Source of the DNA: Streptomyces sp. NBC_01296
GTDB taxonomy: Bacteria; Actinomycetota; Actinomycetes; Streptomycetales; Streptomycetaceae
Direction of reading: 5' to 3'
NCBI RefSeq assembly: GCF_035984415.1
Contig: NZ_CP130720.1
Coordinates: 7,998,001-8,062,000, forward strand
Length of the DNA stretch: 64,000 nt
Shown piece by piece: positions 48,332 to 56,578 of this stretch. The position numbers and the translations under genes are program-made. Below the pieces are notes generated by a model, which was not told the DNA's origin, made no database searches, and saw nothing but the letters and a program-made list of their open reading frames with translations. How positions within the stretch are numbered: position 1 is the first letter of the stretch; each line of letters begins with the position of its first letter.

Positions 48332-49639
48332 TCAGTCGACCGCCGAAGCCTTCGAGCGGACCTCCCCGAGCGACCCTTGGGCGTCGCCCCGCATGCGCAT
48401 GGCGAGCCTGCGATGGGTGGACTTCCAGCGCTGGTGCCTGCTTTCCAGCCGGCCGAGTGCCGCGTCGAGAACGGTCCATTCCGCCCGGCTGAATCCGCCC
48501 TCGCGGCGGATGTCGAGACAGGCCCGAGTGAGACTGTCATGGTCGGCCTCTTCAGCCCCGCCGCGCACGTCCGGCACCTGCGTGAAGGCAGCCGACCGCA
48601 GCCGTGCGGCGGTCAGTGGGCCGCACGCCGTCTCGAAGCGCTTGTACTGTTCGGACCGGATGGCGTCGGCGCCCTGGGTGAACTGCCGGAATGCGAAGAA
48701 TTGCGCCGCCCGCATCGTGGCGGCAACGCGGAAGAGCGCTGAGGCGCGCTCGAACATCGCGGTCGCGCGATCCAGTCGCTCGACGGCGGCTTCGAGGCTC
48801 CCGTCACGCAGTGACCCGACGGCTGCCTGCGTGTCCGCCGAGATCGCGGTGAAGAGCATTTCGTGGGTCTGAAGGGCGCGGATGAAGAAATATTCGTCAT
48901 GCAGCACGTAAACGGGCTGGACGGACACGTCGAACCAGTGGCCCGCGTCCGTCGCCGGTGGCCGCGGCAGGTGGGGGAGGAGGTCCTCCATCCGCGATTC
49001 GGGCATGAGGGCCGGCCGGGTCGGCCGGGTCGGCAGGTCATCGGTATCCGTCGCGCCGAGGTGGTCGCCCACGAACCGCAGGGCGTGGCGCACCCGCTTC
49101 CGCAGCGTCGCCGGATCCGGCCGGCCCCGGACCGGCTCCTGCGGTGACGTGCCGGCTGCTTCGATCTCGAACCGTATGGCGTCGGACATGAGGAGCGTGG
49201 CCAGCCGGTCGGGACTCAGTGCGGAGTGCCGTTCGTCCAACAGGAGCTCGAGGAGCGGCAGCGCGAGATGGCTTCGGTTCCAGAAGCGGCCTTCGTTCTC
49301 GTCGAGCATGCAGTGGAGAAATGCCTCGAGATACGGCCGGCCCGAGGTATGCCGGGTGCGCACCTCGGCCATCTGGACGAGCGTCTTCCGCGGCAGGAAG
49401 TGCTTTCCTCTGCGCCGCGCCTGTTCCGTGACGGCCTGCGCCAGGGATATCCCGTCGAGGTCATCCGTCAGGCCGTCTCCGGTCGCCCAGCGGTTGACCT
49501 CCCGGGAGGCGGCCAGGCGTGAAGCGCATGTCCCGCGAGCCGGAAGCTCGGGACTCTTCTCGGTATCTGCTTTGGGGCATCCGCCTGGGGACATCGCCCG
49601 AATACATCGCGTGCGGCAGTCAGAAGTCATGGGACTCAT
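48332..49639 (-). CDS. Tryptophan-2,3-dioxygenase-superfamily protein with N-terminal extension
   Basis: 435 residues, ATG at 49639 behind AGGAAGAG. The C-terminal about 200 residues follow TDO: HDEYFFIRALQTHEMLFTAI (from His247) matches the TDO helix HDExLFIxxHQxxELWFKxI; QFFAFRQFTQGADAIRSEQYKRFE matches the SxxYR region; WKSTHRRLAMRMRGDAQGSLG carries His409 at the proximal heme ligand with the Gly-Ser loop. The distal His is Leu and the substrate Arg is Lys here. N-terminal 230 residues are helical and unlike TDO. Probably a heme protein with a non-tryptophan role; TDO relatives in antibiotic pathways do other oxidations. Confidence 0.72.
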   Translation of the reverse strand: MSPMTSDCRTRCIRAMSPGGCPKADTEKSPELPARGTCASRLAASREVNRWATGDGLTDDLDGISLAQAVTEQARRRGKHFLPRKTLVQMAEVRTRHTSGRPYLEAFLHCMLDENEGRFWNRSHLALPLLELLLDERHSALSPDRLATLLMSDAIRFEIEAAGTSPQEPVRGRPDPATLRKRVRHALRFVGDHLGATDTDDLPTRPTRPALMPESRMEDLLPHLPRPPATDAGHWFDVSVQPVYVLHDEYFFIRALQTHEMLFTAISADTQAAVGSLRDGSLEAAVERLDRATAMFERASALFRVAATMRAAQFFAFRQFTQGADAIRSEQYKRFETACGPLTAARLRSAAFTQVPDVRGGAEEADHDSLTRACLDIRREGGFSRAEWTVLDAALGRLESRHQRWKSTHRRLAMRMRGDAQGSLGEVRSKASAVD

Positions 49640-49757
49640 CTCTTCCTCGGATCACGGCTGCCGTGCGTGGCGGGCAACCGTTCTCCGTCCGGTGGTGAGC
49701 CTCACGCTTCCCGGGTGGGGCCCTGGGTCCCACTAGGCATGATCGAAGGGCCGCACG

Positions 49758-49783
49758 TCTTCGCTCGAACATTCGTGGCTTGA
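49758..49783 (-). promoter_or_regulatory. Half-conserved GGDA-type dyad
   Basis: On the minus strand TCA-a-GCCAC-gaatgttc keeps the left half of the GGDA dyad exactly, but the right arm is lost (gagcg-a-aga). It lies 119 bases upstream of the TDO-like gene, close to the spacing in the GGDA cassettes, and on the other side at the break point of a truncated VOC gene. Confidence 0.4.
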
Positions 49784-49792
49784 CACGGCACA

Positions 49793-50059
49793 GTGGGCCC
49801 CGTCCGGTGGCTCCAGGTCGCCCCGAAGGGCGCCCGGACCAGTTTCGTCCTGGCGACCGCCCAGATGGGCTTCACCCCGGGGAATCTGGCCGCGACCCTG
49901 CTGGAGAGCACCGATCTGGACGCCGACTGCGCAGAACTCGCCCAGGCCGGCATCGAGGTCGGCGGTCCGGCGGACTACCCATGGGGGCGCCAGGCCACGT
50001 TCGCCGACCCGGACGGCAACACCTGGGTCCTGGCCGCACCCGTATCGGCAGGGTTCTGA
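49793..50059 (+). pseudogene. VOC family protein, 5'-truncated remnant
   Basis: Open frame of 88 codons from GTG, starting at RWLQVAPKGARTSFVLATAQMGF, which corresponds to the middle of a VOC domain. The whole first beta-alpha-beta unit (about 45 residues) is missing, and an in-frame stop (TGA at 49781) lies 12 bases upstream. The end ADYPWGRQATFADPDGNTWVLAAP is intact VOC. Probably a non-functional remnant or a protein that lost its metal site. ArsR gene follows 3 bases later. Confidence 0.75.
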
Positions 50060-50062
50060 GCC

Positions 50063-50500
50063 GTGGCGGGCGCGGGCGGCACGGCCGAGACGGCACAAGG
50101 GGCGCAGGGCCGGGTGTTCGCGGCCCTCGCCAGTCCGATACGACGCGAGGTCCTCAGACTGCTGCGCGAACAGGGCCCGCAGCCCGTCGCCGAGCTGGCC
50201 GCGCACTTCCACATGGCGCGCCCGAGCTTCTCCGAGCAGCTGCGGGTGCTCCGCGAGAGCGGCCTGGTCGCCGAGACGAAGGCGGGCCGCCGGCGGATCT
50301 ACCGCCTCCAGGCGGAGCCGCTGCTGGAGGTCCAGGAGTGGCTGCACCCCTACGAGCGGTTCTGGCGCGGGAAGCTCACCGCCCTGGCCGGTCTCCTGGA
50401 CGAGATACCGGACGAGCCGTCCCCACCCGGCCCCCCCGCCCGGTACGGCCGTCGCACCCGCACCGCCCCCCACGCCGACGGAGACGAGAACACACCATGA
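50063..50500 (+). CDS. ArsR/SmtB-family regulator
   Basis: 145 residues, GTG at 50063. RVFAALASPIRREVLRLLREQGPQPVAELAAHFHMARPSFSEQLRVLRESGLVAETKAGRRRIYRLQAEPLLEVQEWL is an ArsR winged helix without the metal Cys box. In actinomycetes this subtype is typically coupled to an AHSA1/SRPBCC gene, and here its TGA overlaps the ATG of such a gene. The C-terminal Pro/Arg tail is unstructured. It looks intact, though both flanking genes are truncated. Confidence 0.88.
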   Translation: MAGAGGTAETAQGAQGRVFAALASPIRREVLRLLREQGPQPVAELAAHFHMARPSFSEQLRVLRESGLVAETKAGRRRIYRLQAEPLLEVQEWLHPYERFWRGKLTALAGLLDEIPDEPSPPGPPARYGRRTRTAPHADGDENTP

Positions 50501-50787
50501 CCGGACGCGAGGACCTGACCGCGGTCCACGTCGATCAGTTCCTGCCGCACCCGCCCGCGAAGGTGTGGCGGGCCCTGACGGAACCGGAGCTGCTCGCCCG
50601 CTGGTTCATACCGGGTGACTTCCGCTTGGAGGTCGGCCACCGCTACACCATGCAGGCCATCGCGATGCCGGCCACCGGCTTCTCCGGAACCATCGCCGCC
50701 GAGGTGCTGGCCTTCGAGCCGGGCCGGATGATCCGTATCGGCTGGCAGGACGCCGACCCCGGCCAGGGCATCGACGTGAAGTCTTGA
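50497..50787 (+). pseudogene. SRPBCC/AHSA1-domain protein, 3'-truncated
   Basis: 96 codons. VDQFLPHPPAKVWRALTEPELLARWFIPGDFRLEVGHRYTMQ is a proper AHSA1 N-terminus, but the chain ends at RIGWQDADPGQGIDVKS, about 55-60 residues short of the usual 150-160, missing the last strands and the long C-terminal helix. The ATGA overlap with ArsR is preserved. The break falls just before an unrelated terminator. Confidence 0.75.
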
Positions 50788-50814
50788 GCACCGTCGCTCC
50801 ACGCAACCGCGAAA

Positions 50815-50844
50815 GGCCCGCAACCCCGGACGGGATTGCGGGCC
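50815..50844. terminator. Bidirectional terminator
   Basis: A 9-bp stem (ggcccgcaa / ttgcgggcc) extended inward by ccc/ggg, between the SRPBCC remnant and the convergent secreted-protein gene. Confidence 0.75.
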
Positions 50845-50868
50845 GTTCCACGTGTCCGTGTGGCTGTC

Positions 50869-51207
50869 TCAGTCATCCTGCGGAGCCGGGAGCGTCTTCG
50901 TGGACACGGTCGTCGTGACGGTCTGCCTGACCACCTTGCCGTGGCGCTTGGTCGTCTTGGTGACCGTCGTGGTCGAGGTGACCTTGACCCTGCCGTCGGG
51001 CAGTGTGCGGTTGACGATCTTCGTTACGGTGACCGTCGACGTGTTGCCGCTATGGTGCCCCTCGTGGGCGGGTGCCGTCTGCACGGCTGCGACCTGCGGC
51101 GCAGCCGGTGCGGCGAAGGCGCTGGAGGGCAGCAGCGCGCCGCCTGCGGCGAGGGCGGTGGAGGCGCCGAGGAGGGCGAGGCGCGTGGTCAGGGTCGTAC
51201 GGATCAT
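50869..51207 (-). CDS. Small secreted Thr/Val-rich protein
   Basis: ATG at 51207 behind AGGAG gives 112 residues. Signal TTRLALLGASTALAAGGALLPSSAFAAP, close in style to the GGDA signals. The mature chain has a Thr/Val beta-prone pattern (NTSTVTVTKIVNRTLPDGRVKVTSTTTVTKTTKRHGKVVRQTVTTTVSTKT) with alternating Thr and hydrophobics and basic residues, no Cys. Such alternation predicts beta-strand and possible surface assembly. Its upstream region carries a dyad of the GGDA type. Family unknown. Confidence 0.75.
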   Translation of the reverse strand: MIRTTLTTRLALLGASTALAAGGALLPSSAFAAPAAPQVAAVQTAPAHEGHHSGNTSTVTVTKIVNRTLPDGRVKVTSTTTVTKTTKRHGKVVRQTVTTTVSTKTLPAPQDD

Positions 51208-51309
51208 GATGGTGCTCCTTGTGGTGCGAGAAGGCCTCGGGGGCTGGGCCCCGGGGAGAGCCCGCGGCGGGCTCCGTGTCTCCATTGGGCCCCGGACACG
51301 TACGGCGGG

Positions 51310-51335
51310 TCATGCCCCTGATAGTCGGGGCTTGA
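51310..51335 (-). promoter_or_regulatory. GGDA-type dyad with compensatory arms, upstream of secreted protein
   Basis: On the minus strand TCA-a-GCCCC, 8 bases (gactatca), GGGGC-a-TGA. Arm length, spacer and outer TCA/TGA equal those of the GGDA dyad (GCCAC/GTGGC), with the A-T arm pair changed to C-G on both sides. It ends 102 bases before the ATG. Confidence 0.7.
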
Positions 51336-51418
51336 CGCACGTCGGCGGGTGTGGGCAGGGGCGGAGCCCGTGGCGGGCGCCCCGAGGAAGGGCCGCGTTG
51401 ATCCGTCGGGCCGCGCGG

Positions 51419-52939
51419 TCAGTGTCCGGCCGACTCCAGACGGACGCGGAACACCGTTCCGCCGCCCGGTGACGTCTCCAGCTCCAGCCCGCCCCCATGG
51501 GCCTGGACGAGCGCAGACGCGATGGCCAGGCCGAGGCCCGCCCCACCGCCCGCCTGCCGGCTGCGCGAGGCGTCCACCCGGTAGAACCGTTCGAACACCC
51601 GGGCCGCCTGCTCGGGCGTGAGACCCGGCCCGGAGTCGGCCACCTCGATCACCTCGTGGCCGCCTGCGCTGCCCACCCCGATACGAACCGGGGAACCCGC
51701 GGGCGTATGCGTGACGGCGTTGCCGACGAGGTTCGCGACCACCTGGCGCAGCCGAGCCTCGTCGCCGTTCACCGGTGCCGGGCCGGGCAGGCCGACGCCG
51801 CCCGGACCGGTCAGGACCACCTCCCGCGCCGGGTCCAGCGCCCGGGTGTCGTGCAGGGCGTCGACCGCGAGCGTGCGCAGGTCCATCGGGGCGAGCTCCA
51901 GCGGACGCTGCTCGTCCATGCGGACCAGGGTCAGCAGGTCCTCCACCAGACCGCTGAGGCGCACCGCCTCGCTCTCGATGCGGGCCATGGTCCGTTTCAC
52001 GTCCGCCTCCTCGACGAAGGCACCCATCCGGTACAGCTCGGCGAACCCCCGGATGCCGGCCAGCGGCGTGCGCAGTTCGTGACTGGCATCGGCGACGAAG
52101 CGCCGCATCTGCTCCTCCGATGCGGCGCGCACCGCGAACGCCGACTCGATCTGCGCCAGCATTCCGTTGAGCGCGCTGGTCAGCCGACCGGTTTCGGTAC
52201 GGGGCGAGGCGTCCGGCATACGGTGCGAGAGGGGGCGCCCGGCGGAGATCTCCGCCGCGGTTTCCTCGATCCGCCGCAGCGGTCGCAGACCGGCCCGTAC
52301 CGCGAACCAGCCGGCCACGGCGAGCAGCAGCGACACCACGACGCCGATGAGCTCGAAGGCGGTGGCCAGGTGGTCGAGCGTGGAGGACACGTCGTCGAGC
52401 GGGGCCGCGACCACCACTCCCGCGGGCAGCTCCGGGTCGGCGCTGCCCACCGGCACGATCCGCACCCGCCAGGTGCCGTCACCATGGTCGCTCGGCACCT
52501 CGAACGGCCTCCCGAGCCGGGCCCGCAGCTGCGCCCCGCCCATCGCCGGCCACAGCGGTCCCGGATCCCCGGCCGCGACGGGCTGCCGGAACTGGTCGGA
52601 GACGGTGCCGTCGGCGCCGGCGAACGCCACCACGTACTGGCTCGGCAGCCAGGGCCGCCCGCCGCCCGTCCGGCCCAGGTGCGGCTGCGGGGTGCCCTCG
52701 GCCCGGACGCGGTACGCGACCGAGTCCCCGAACCGCTCCAGCTGCTGGTCCACCCGCCCCACCAGCCGGGCGCGCACCGAGCCGAGCACGACGGTGTCAC
52801 TGACCGTCAGTCCGAGCGCGACGAGGGCGATCGACAGGAGCACGAGCCGCGCGCGCAGGGACAGGCCCGCGAACCGGTGTGCCGGCCGCTTCGTCGGCGG
52901 CCGTGTCCGTCCCGGCCACCCGGGAAGACGCCTGGCCAC
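51419..52939 (-). CDS. Sensor histidine kinase (HAMP, HisKA, HATPase)
   Basis: 506 residues from GTG at 52939, one base after the response regulator's stop. Helix 1 near residues 27-50 (RARLVLLSIALVALGLTVSDTVVL), an external domain of about 140 residues, helix 2 (ATAFELIGVVVSLLLAVAGWFAV), HAMP, H-box VADASHELRTPLAG, N-box NLVGNAVTH, G-boxes VADSGPGL and GGAGLGLAIASALVQAHGG. Likely senses an envelope condition tied to the export genes of the same operon. Confidence 0.92.
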   Translation of the reverse strand: MARRLPGWPGRTRPPTKRPAHRFAGLSLRARLVLLSIALVALGLTVSDTVVLGSVRARLVGRVDQQLERFGDSVAYRVRAEGTPQPHLGRTGGGRPWLPSQYVVAFAGADGTVSDQFRQPVAAGDPGPLWPAMGGAQLRARLGRPFEVPSDHGDGTWRVRIVPVGSADPELPAGVVVAAPLDDVSSTLDHLATAFELIGVVVSLLLAVAGWFAVRAGLRPLRRIEETAAEISAGRPLSHRMPDASPRTETGRLTSALNGMLAQIESAFAVRAASEEQMRRFVADASHELRTPLAGIRGFAELYRMGAFVEEADVKRTMARIESEAVRLSGLVEDLLTLVRMDEQRPLELAPMDLRTLAVDALHDTRALDPAREVVLTGPGGVGLPGPAPVNGDEARLRQVVANLVGNAVTHTPAGSPVRIGVGSAGGHEVIEVADSGPGLTPEQAARVFERFYRVDASRSRQAGGGAGLGLAIASALVQAHGGGLELETSPGGGTVFRVRLESAGH

Positions 52940-52940
52940 G

Positions 52941-53666
52941 TCAGGTCTGCGGGCGGCGCAGGACGTATCCGATGCCGCGCACGGTGTGGATGAGCTTGGT
53001 GGCGCCGTCCGCCCCCGAGTCCACCTTGCGGCGCACGTACGAGATGTACGACTCGACGATGCTGAGGTCGCCGCCGAAGTCGTACGCCCACACGTGCTCG
53101 AGGATCTGCATCTTGGAGACGACCCGATCGGCGTGGGTCATCAGGTAAGCGAGCAGCTTGAACTCGGTCGGCGACAGCGAGACCGGCCGGCCGCCGCGCA
53201 GCACCTGGTGGCCCACCGGGTCCAGTTCGAGGTCGCCCGCGACCAGGCGGCCCTCGCCCGTCGGGCCGCCCGTGCGCCGCAGGATCGCGCGGATCCGGGC
53301 GATCAGCTCCTCCAGGCTGAACGGCTTGGTGACGTAGTCGTCGCCGCCGGCCGTGAGTCCGCTGATCTTGTCGCCGACACCGTCCTTCGCGGTGAGGAAG
53401 AGCACCGGCAGATGATCGGCCCCGGATCCGTTGCCGGCCACCTCGCGCAGGCGGCGCACCACGGCGAATCCGCTGATGTCGGGCAGCATCACGTCGAGCA
53501 CCACCAGGTCGGGCCGCTCCTTGGCGACCGCCTCCAGCGCGTCCGCCCCGTTCGCCGCCGAGGTGACTCGGAAGCCGACGAAGCGCAGCGAGGCGGACAG
53601 CAGCTCCCGGATGTTCGGCTCGTCGTCGACGACGAGCAGGCTCGCCTCGGGCGTGGCCGTGTTCAT
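52941..53666 (-). CDS. OmpR-family response regulator
   Basis: 241 residues, ATG at 53666 behind GGAGG. LLVVDDEPNIRELLSASLRFVGFRV, phospho-acceptor in LVVLDVMLPDISGF, Lys in DDYVTKPFSLEEL, and a winged-helix end LIHTVRGIGYVLRRP. Encoded between the DUF5666 protein and its kinase in one operon. Confidence 0.93.
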   Translation of the reverse strand: MNTATPEASLLVVDDEPNIRELLSASLRFVGFRVTSAANGADALEAVAKERPDLVVLDVMLPDISGFAVVRRLREVAGNGSGADHLPVLFLTAKDGVGDKISGLTAGGDDYVTKPFSLEELIARIRAILRRTGGPTGEGRLVAGDLELDPVGHQVLRGGRPVSLSPTEFKLLAYLMTHADRVVSKMQILEHVWAYDFGGDLSIVESYISYVRRKVDSGADGATKLIHTVRGIGYVLRRPQT

Positions 53667-53685
53667 GGGGTCCTCCCTCTCACGC

Positions 53686-54462
53686 TCAGCCCCGGCCGCC
53701 GCCTCCGAACCCGCCCGCGCCGCCCTGGGCGACGGCCGTCGCCGCGAGATCGCCGGAGGGGTTCTGGCTGCCGCGTACGGTCACGGTCTGACCCGGCTGG
53801 AGGTCGGATACCTTGCCGGTCTTGGCCTCGGTGACCTGGGTGTTGTTGTCGGTGGTGACGCGGACGACATTGCCCTGGGCGTCGGTGACGTAGAGGGTGG
53901 TGCCGTCGACGAGCTTCACCGTACCGGTGGTCACGCCGGCCCCGGCGGCCGGGCTGCCCGTCGTGCCCCCGAAGCCCTGCCGCGGGCCGTTCTGGCCGTT
54001 CTGCCCGGTGCCGGTGCCGGTGCCGGTGCCGGTGCCGGTGCGTCCGGGCCGGGCGGCTCCCTGCCCCTGGCCGGAGCCCGTACGCCCCTGGCCCTCCGCC
54101 CCGGCGGCGAAATTCCGGCCTCCGGCCCCTGATCCGGCCCCCGGTGCACCTTGCAGGTGGCCCTTCTCGACCAGGGCGCCGCCGGTGAACGCGAGCCCGG
54201 CGACCACCCCGCCCGAGAGCAGCAGGGTCAGCCAGGGCAGCCGCGGCCGGGGCGGAGCGGCGAGCTCCGCCGAGATGTCCCGGGTGTCCGGGGGTTCGCA
54301 GAGGATCCCTTCGGGATCCGCGGCGGGGCTTTGCGCGGCGCGGTCGTGGGCGACGGGGTCTTCCACCGTGGCCGATGCGGTGAACACCTCGGCGAACGGG
54401 GTGAACGGGTCGCCACCCGCCTCGGGCTGCGCCTTCTCCAGTTCGGTGCGGCGTCGTGCCAT
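53686..54462 (-). CDS. DUF5666-like membrane-anchored protein
   Basis: ATG at 54462 behind GGGAG gives 258 residues. An N-terminal cytoplasmic part (about 1-85), one helix (WLTLLLSGGVVAGLAFTGGAL), a long Gly/Thr/Gln-rich linker with a (GT)n run, and a C-terminal beta domain GVTTGTVKLVDGTTLYVTDAQGNVVRVTTDNNTQVTEAKTGKVSDLQPGQTVTVRGS resembling DUF5666, an OB-like fold found in exported proteins. It ends in a Gly-rich tail. Sits between the MacB-like transporter and its two-component system, so may be a sensor accessory or cargo. Confidence 0.8.
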   Translation of the reverse strand: MARRRTELEKAQPEAGGDPFTPFAEVFTASATVEDPVAHDRAAQSPAADPEGILCEPPDTRDISAELAAPPRPRLPWLTLLLSGGVVAGLAFTGGALVEKGHLQGAPGAGSGAGGRNFAAGAEGQGRTGSGQGQGAARPGRTGTGTGTGTGTGQNGQNGPRQGFGGTTGSPAAGAGVTTGTVKLVDGTTLYVTDAQGNVVRVTTDNNTQVTEAKTGKVSDLQPGQTVTVRGSQNPSGDLAATAVAQGGAGGFGGGGRG

Positions 54463-54494
54463 GTCTGCTTCTCCCTGTCCCGGCGTGTGCCGGC

Positions 54495-55712
54495 TCACTC
54501 GTGCCGCAGTGCTTCGATGGGCCGCAGGCTCGCGGCCCGGTTGGCCGGATAGCCGCCGAAGAACAGCCCGATCACCACGGCGATGGCGAAGGCGCCGACG
54601 ACCGACTCCGGTATGACGACCGGCTTGATGCCGACGATGGTGAAGTGCGAGCCGATCAGCCCGGCCGCGACGCCGAGCCCGCCGCCGATCAGCGACAGCA
54701 GGGTCGACTCGGCGAGGAACTGGCCGAGGATGACCCCGCGGGGCGCCCCGATCGCCTTGCGGATGCCGATCTCACGGGTCCGCTCGGTCACCGTGACCAG
54801 CATGATGTTGGTGATCCCGATCCCGCCGACCAGCAGGGAGATCGCGGCGACCGCGCCCAGGAGCACGGTGAACGTCTTGTTCGTCGACGCCTGCGTGGTC
54901 AGCAGGGACGCCTGGCTGGCCACCCGGAAGTCGAGGGCGGTCGGGTCCTTGATGCCGTGCCGCGCCATCAGGACGCTGGTGATCTCGCCCTGCGCCCCGG
55001 TCGTCGCGTCCGCGGACTTCGCCTCGACGAGGATCTGGCCGACCGAGCCGAAGCCGGTGAAGGCGTTCTGCACGGTGGGCAACGGCGCGACCACCACGTC
55101 GTCCGGGTCCTGGAACCCCGTGCCGCCCTTGGCGGACAGCACCCCGACCACGGTGAACGGCGTGCCGCCGAGCACCATCTTCCGGCCGACCGGGTCGGCC
55201 GTGCCGAACAGGTCGGCGGCGGTCGTCGAGCCGATGACGGCGACCTTCCGGGACGCCAGTACGTCGTCGCTGCTGAAGTAGTCGCCCTTGGCCACCTTGC
55301 TGTTGGAGGCCTTGAAGTACGCCGGGTACGTGCCGACGACCTGGCCGACCGTGTGTGAGGTGCCCTCGTAGAGCGCGGTCTGCGAGGTGGTGACCTCGGG
55401 CGCCACCGACTCGATGTGCGGGGCCGCCGAGGGGTCGGCGAGCGCCCGCGCGTCCTCGACGGTCAGCGGCTTCGTGCCGTTGGCGGAGCCGGAGCGCGAG
55501 CCGCCGAATCCGCTGCCGGAGGAGACGGTCAGGGCGTTGGTGCCGAGCTTCTCGATGGAGTCCTTCACCGCCTGCGAGGAGCCGTTGCCGACGGCGAGCA
55601 GCAGGATCACCGCAGCGACACCGATGAGCACGCCCAGCATCGTCAGCGCGGAGCGCACCTTGTTCGCCGCGAGTCCGCCGAAGGCGAAGCGCAGCGTCTG
55701 GAACGGGTTCAC
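54495..55712 (-). CDS. MacB-like FtsX permease
   Basis: GTG at 55712 behind GGAGG gives 405 residues. N-terminal helix LAANKVRSALTMLGVLIGVAAVILLLAVG, external MacB_PCD domain with VAPEVTTSQTALYEG and PVGRKMVLGGTPFTVVGVL, then three helices and TERTREIGIRKAIGAPRGVILGQFLAESTLLSLIGG. Classic MacB permease. Its start overlaps the stop of the ATPase gene. Confidence 0.92.
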   Translation of the reverse strand: MNPFQTLRFAFGGLAANKVRSALTMLGVLIGVAAVILLLAVGNGSSQAVKDSIEKLGTNALTVSSGSGFGGSRSGSANGTKPLTVEDARALADPSAAPHIESVAPEVTTSQTALYEGTSHTVGQVVGTYPAYFKASNSKVAKGDYFSSDDVLASRKVAVIGSTTAADLFGTADPVGRKMVLGGTPFTVVGVLSAKGGTGFQDPDDVVVAPLPTVQNAFTGFGSVGQILVEAKSADATTGAQGEITSVLMARHGIKDPTALDFRVASQASLLTTQASTNKTFTVLLGAVAAISLLVGGIGITNIMLVTVTERTREIGIRKAIGAPRGVILGQFLAESTLLSLIGGGLGVAAGLIGSHFTIVGIKPVVIPESVVGAFAIAVVIGLFFGGYPANRAASLRPIEALRHE

Positions 55713-56578
55713 CGCAGACCTCCGGCCACAGCGTGCGTCGGCTCGGACATCGCGGGCGGGGGACCGGCGACGGGCGCCTGCCGGACGTCCTCGACGATCT
55801 GCCCGTCCACCAGGCGCAGGACCCGCTTGGCGTGGCGGGCCACCTCGTCCTCGTGGGTGATGAGGACGACGGTACGTCCCGACGCGTTGAGCCGGTCCAC
55901 GAGCGCCAGGACCTCCTCGGTGCTGCGGCTGTCCAGATTTCCGGTCGGCTCGTCGGCGAGCAGCATCGCGGGCGCGGTGACGAGCGCACGGGCCACGGCC
56001 ACGCGCTGCTGCTGCCCGCCGGAGAGCTCGTTCGGCCGGTGCTCCAAGCGGTCTGCCAAGCCCACCAGGGTGAGCGCGGCCTCCGCGCGTCGGCGCCGTT
56101 CGGCGGCCTTCACTCCGGCGTACGCGAGCGGCAGTTCCACCTGCGCGACGGCGCTGGTGCGGGGCACCAGGTTGAAGGACTGGAAGACGAAGCCGATCTT
56201 GCGGTTGCGGACCAGCGAGAGCTGGTGCTCGTCCAGGCCGCCCACGTCGATCCCGTCGAGCAGATAGCGGCCCGACGTGGGCACGTCCAGGCAGCCCAGG
56301 ATGTTCATCAGTGTCGACTTGCCCGAACCGGAGCTCCCCATGACGGCGACGAAATCGCCCTGTTCCACGAGGAGTTCGACACCGGGTTGGCGGCCCGTGG
56401 CGGGATCGCGGGGTCCACCGAGCGCGCGTACGGCGGCGTCGCCGTGCCCGTACGTCTTGAGCAGGGCGCGGACCTCGATCACGGGTGGCGCGGGCCGTCG
56501 CGGTACGTCGGCCACCGGCGCCCCGGTCCGCTCCCCGGGCTGGGGCAGCGCCCGGCGCGGCCACAGCGGCGGGGTCAT
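55709..56578 (-). CDS. MacB-like ABC ATPase
   Basis: 289 residues, ATG at 56578 overlapping the stop of the adaptor gene (ATGA). Walker A GSSGSGKST, QSFNLVPRTSAVAQVELPLAYAGV, signature LSGGQQQR, Walker B MLLADEPTGNLDS, H-loop VVLITHE. About 25 residues of N-terminal Pro/Arg-rich extension. Energises the FtsX permease that follows. Confidence 0.93.
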   Translation of the reverse strand: MTPPLWPRRALPQPGERTGAPVADVPRRPAPPVIEVRALLKTYGHGDAAVRALGGPRDPATGRQPGVELLVEQGDFVAVMGSSGSGKSTLMNILGCLDVPTSGRYLLDGIDVGGLDEHQLSLVRNRKIGFVFQSFNLVPRTSAVAQVELPLAYAGVKAAERRRRAEAALTLVGLADRLEHRPNELSGGQQQRVAVARALVTAPAMLLADEPTGNLDSRSTEEVLALVDRLNASGRTVVLITHEDEVARHAKRVLRLVDGQIVEDVRQAPVAGPPPAMSEPTHAVAGGLR

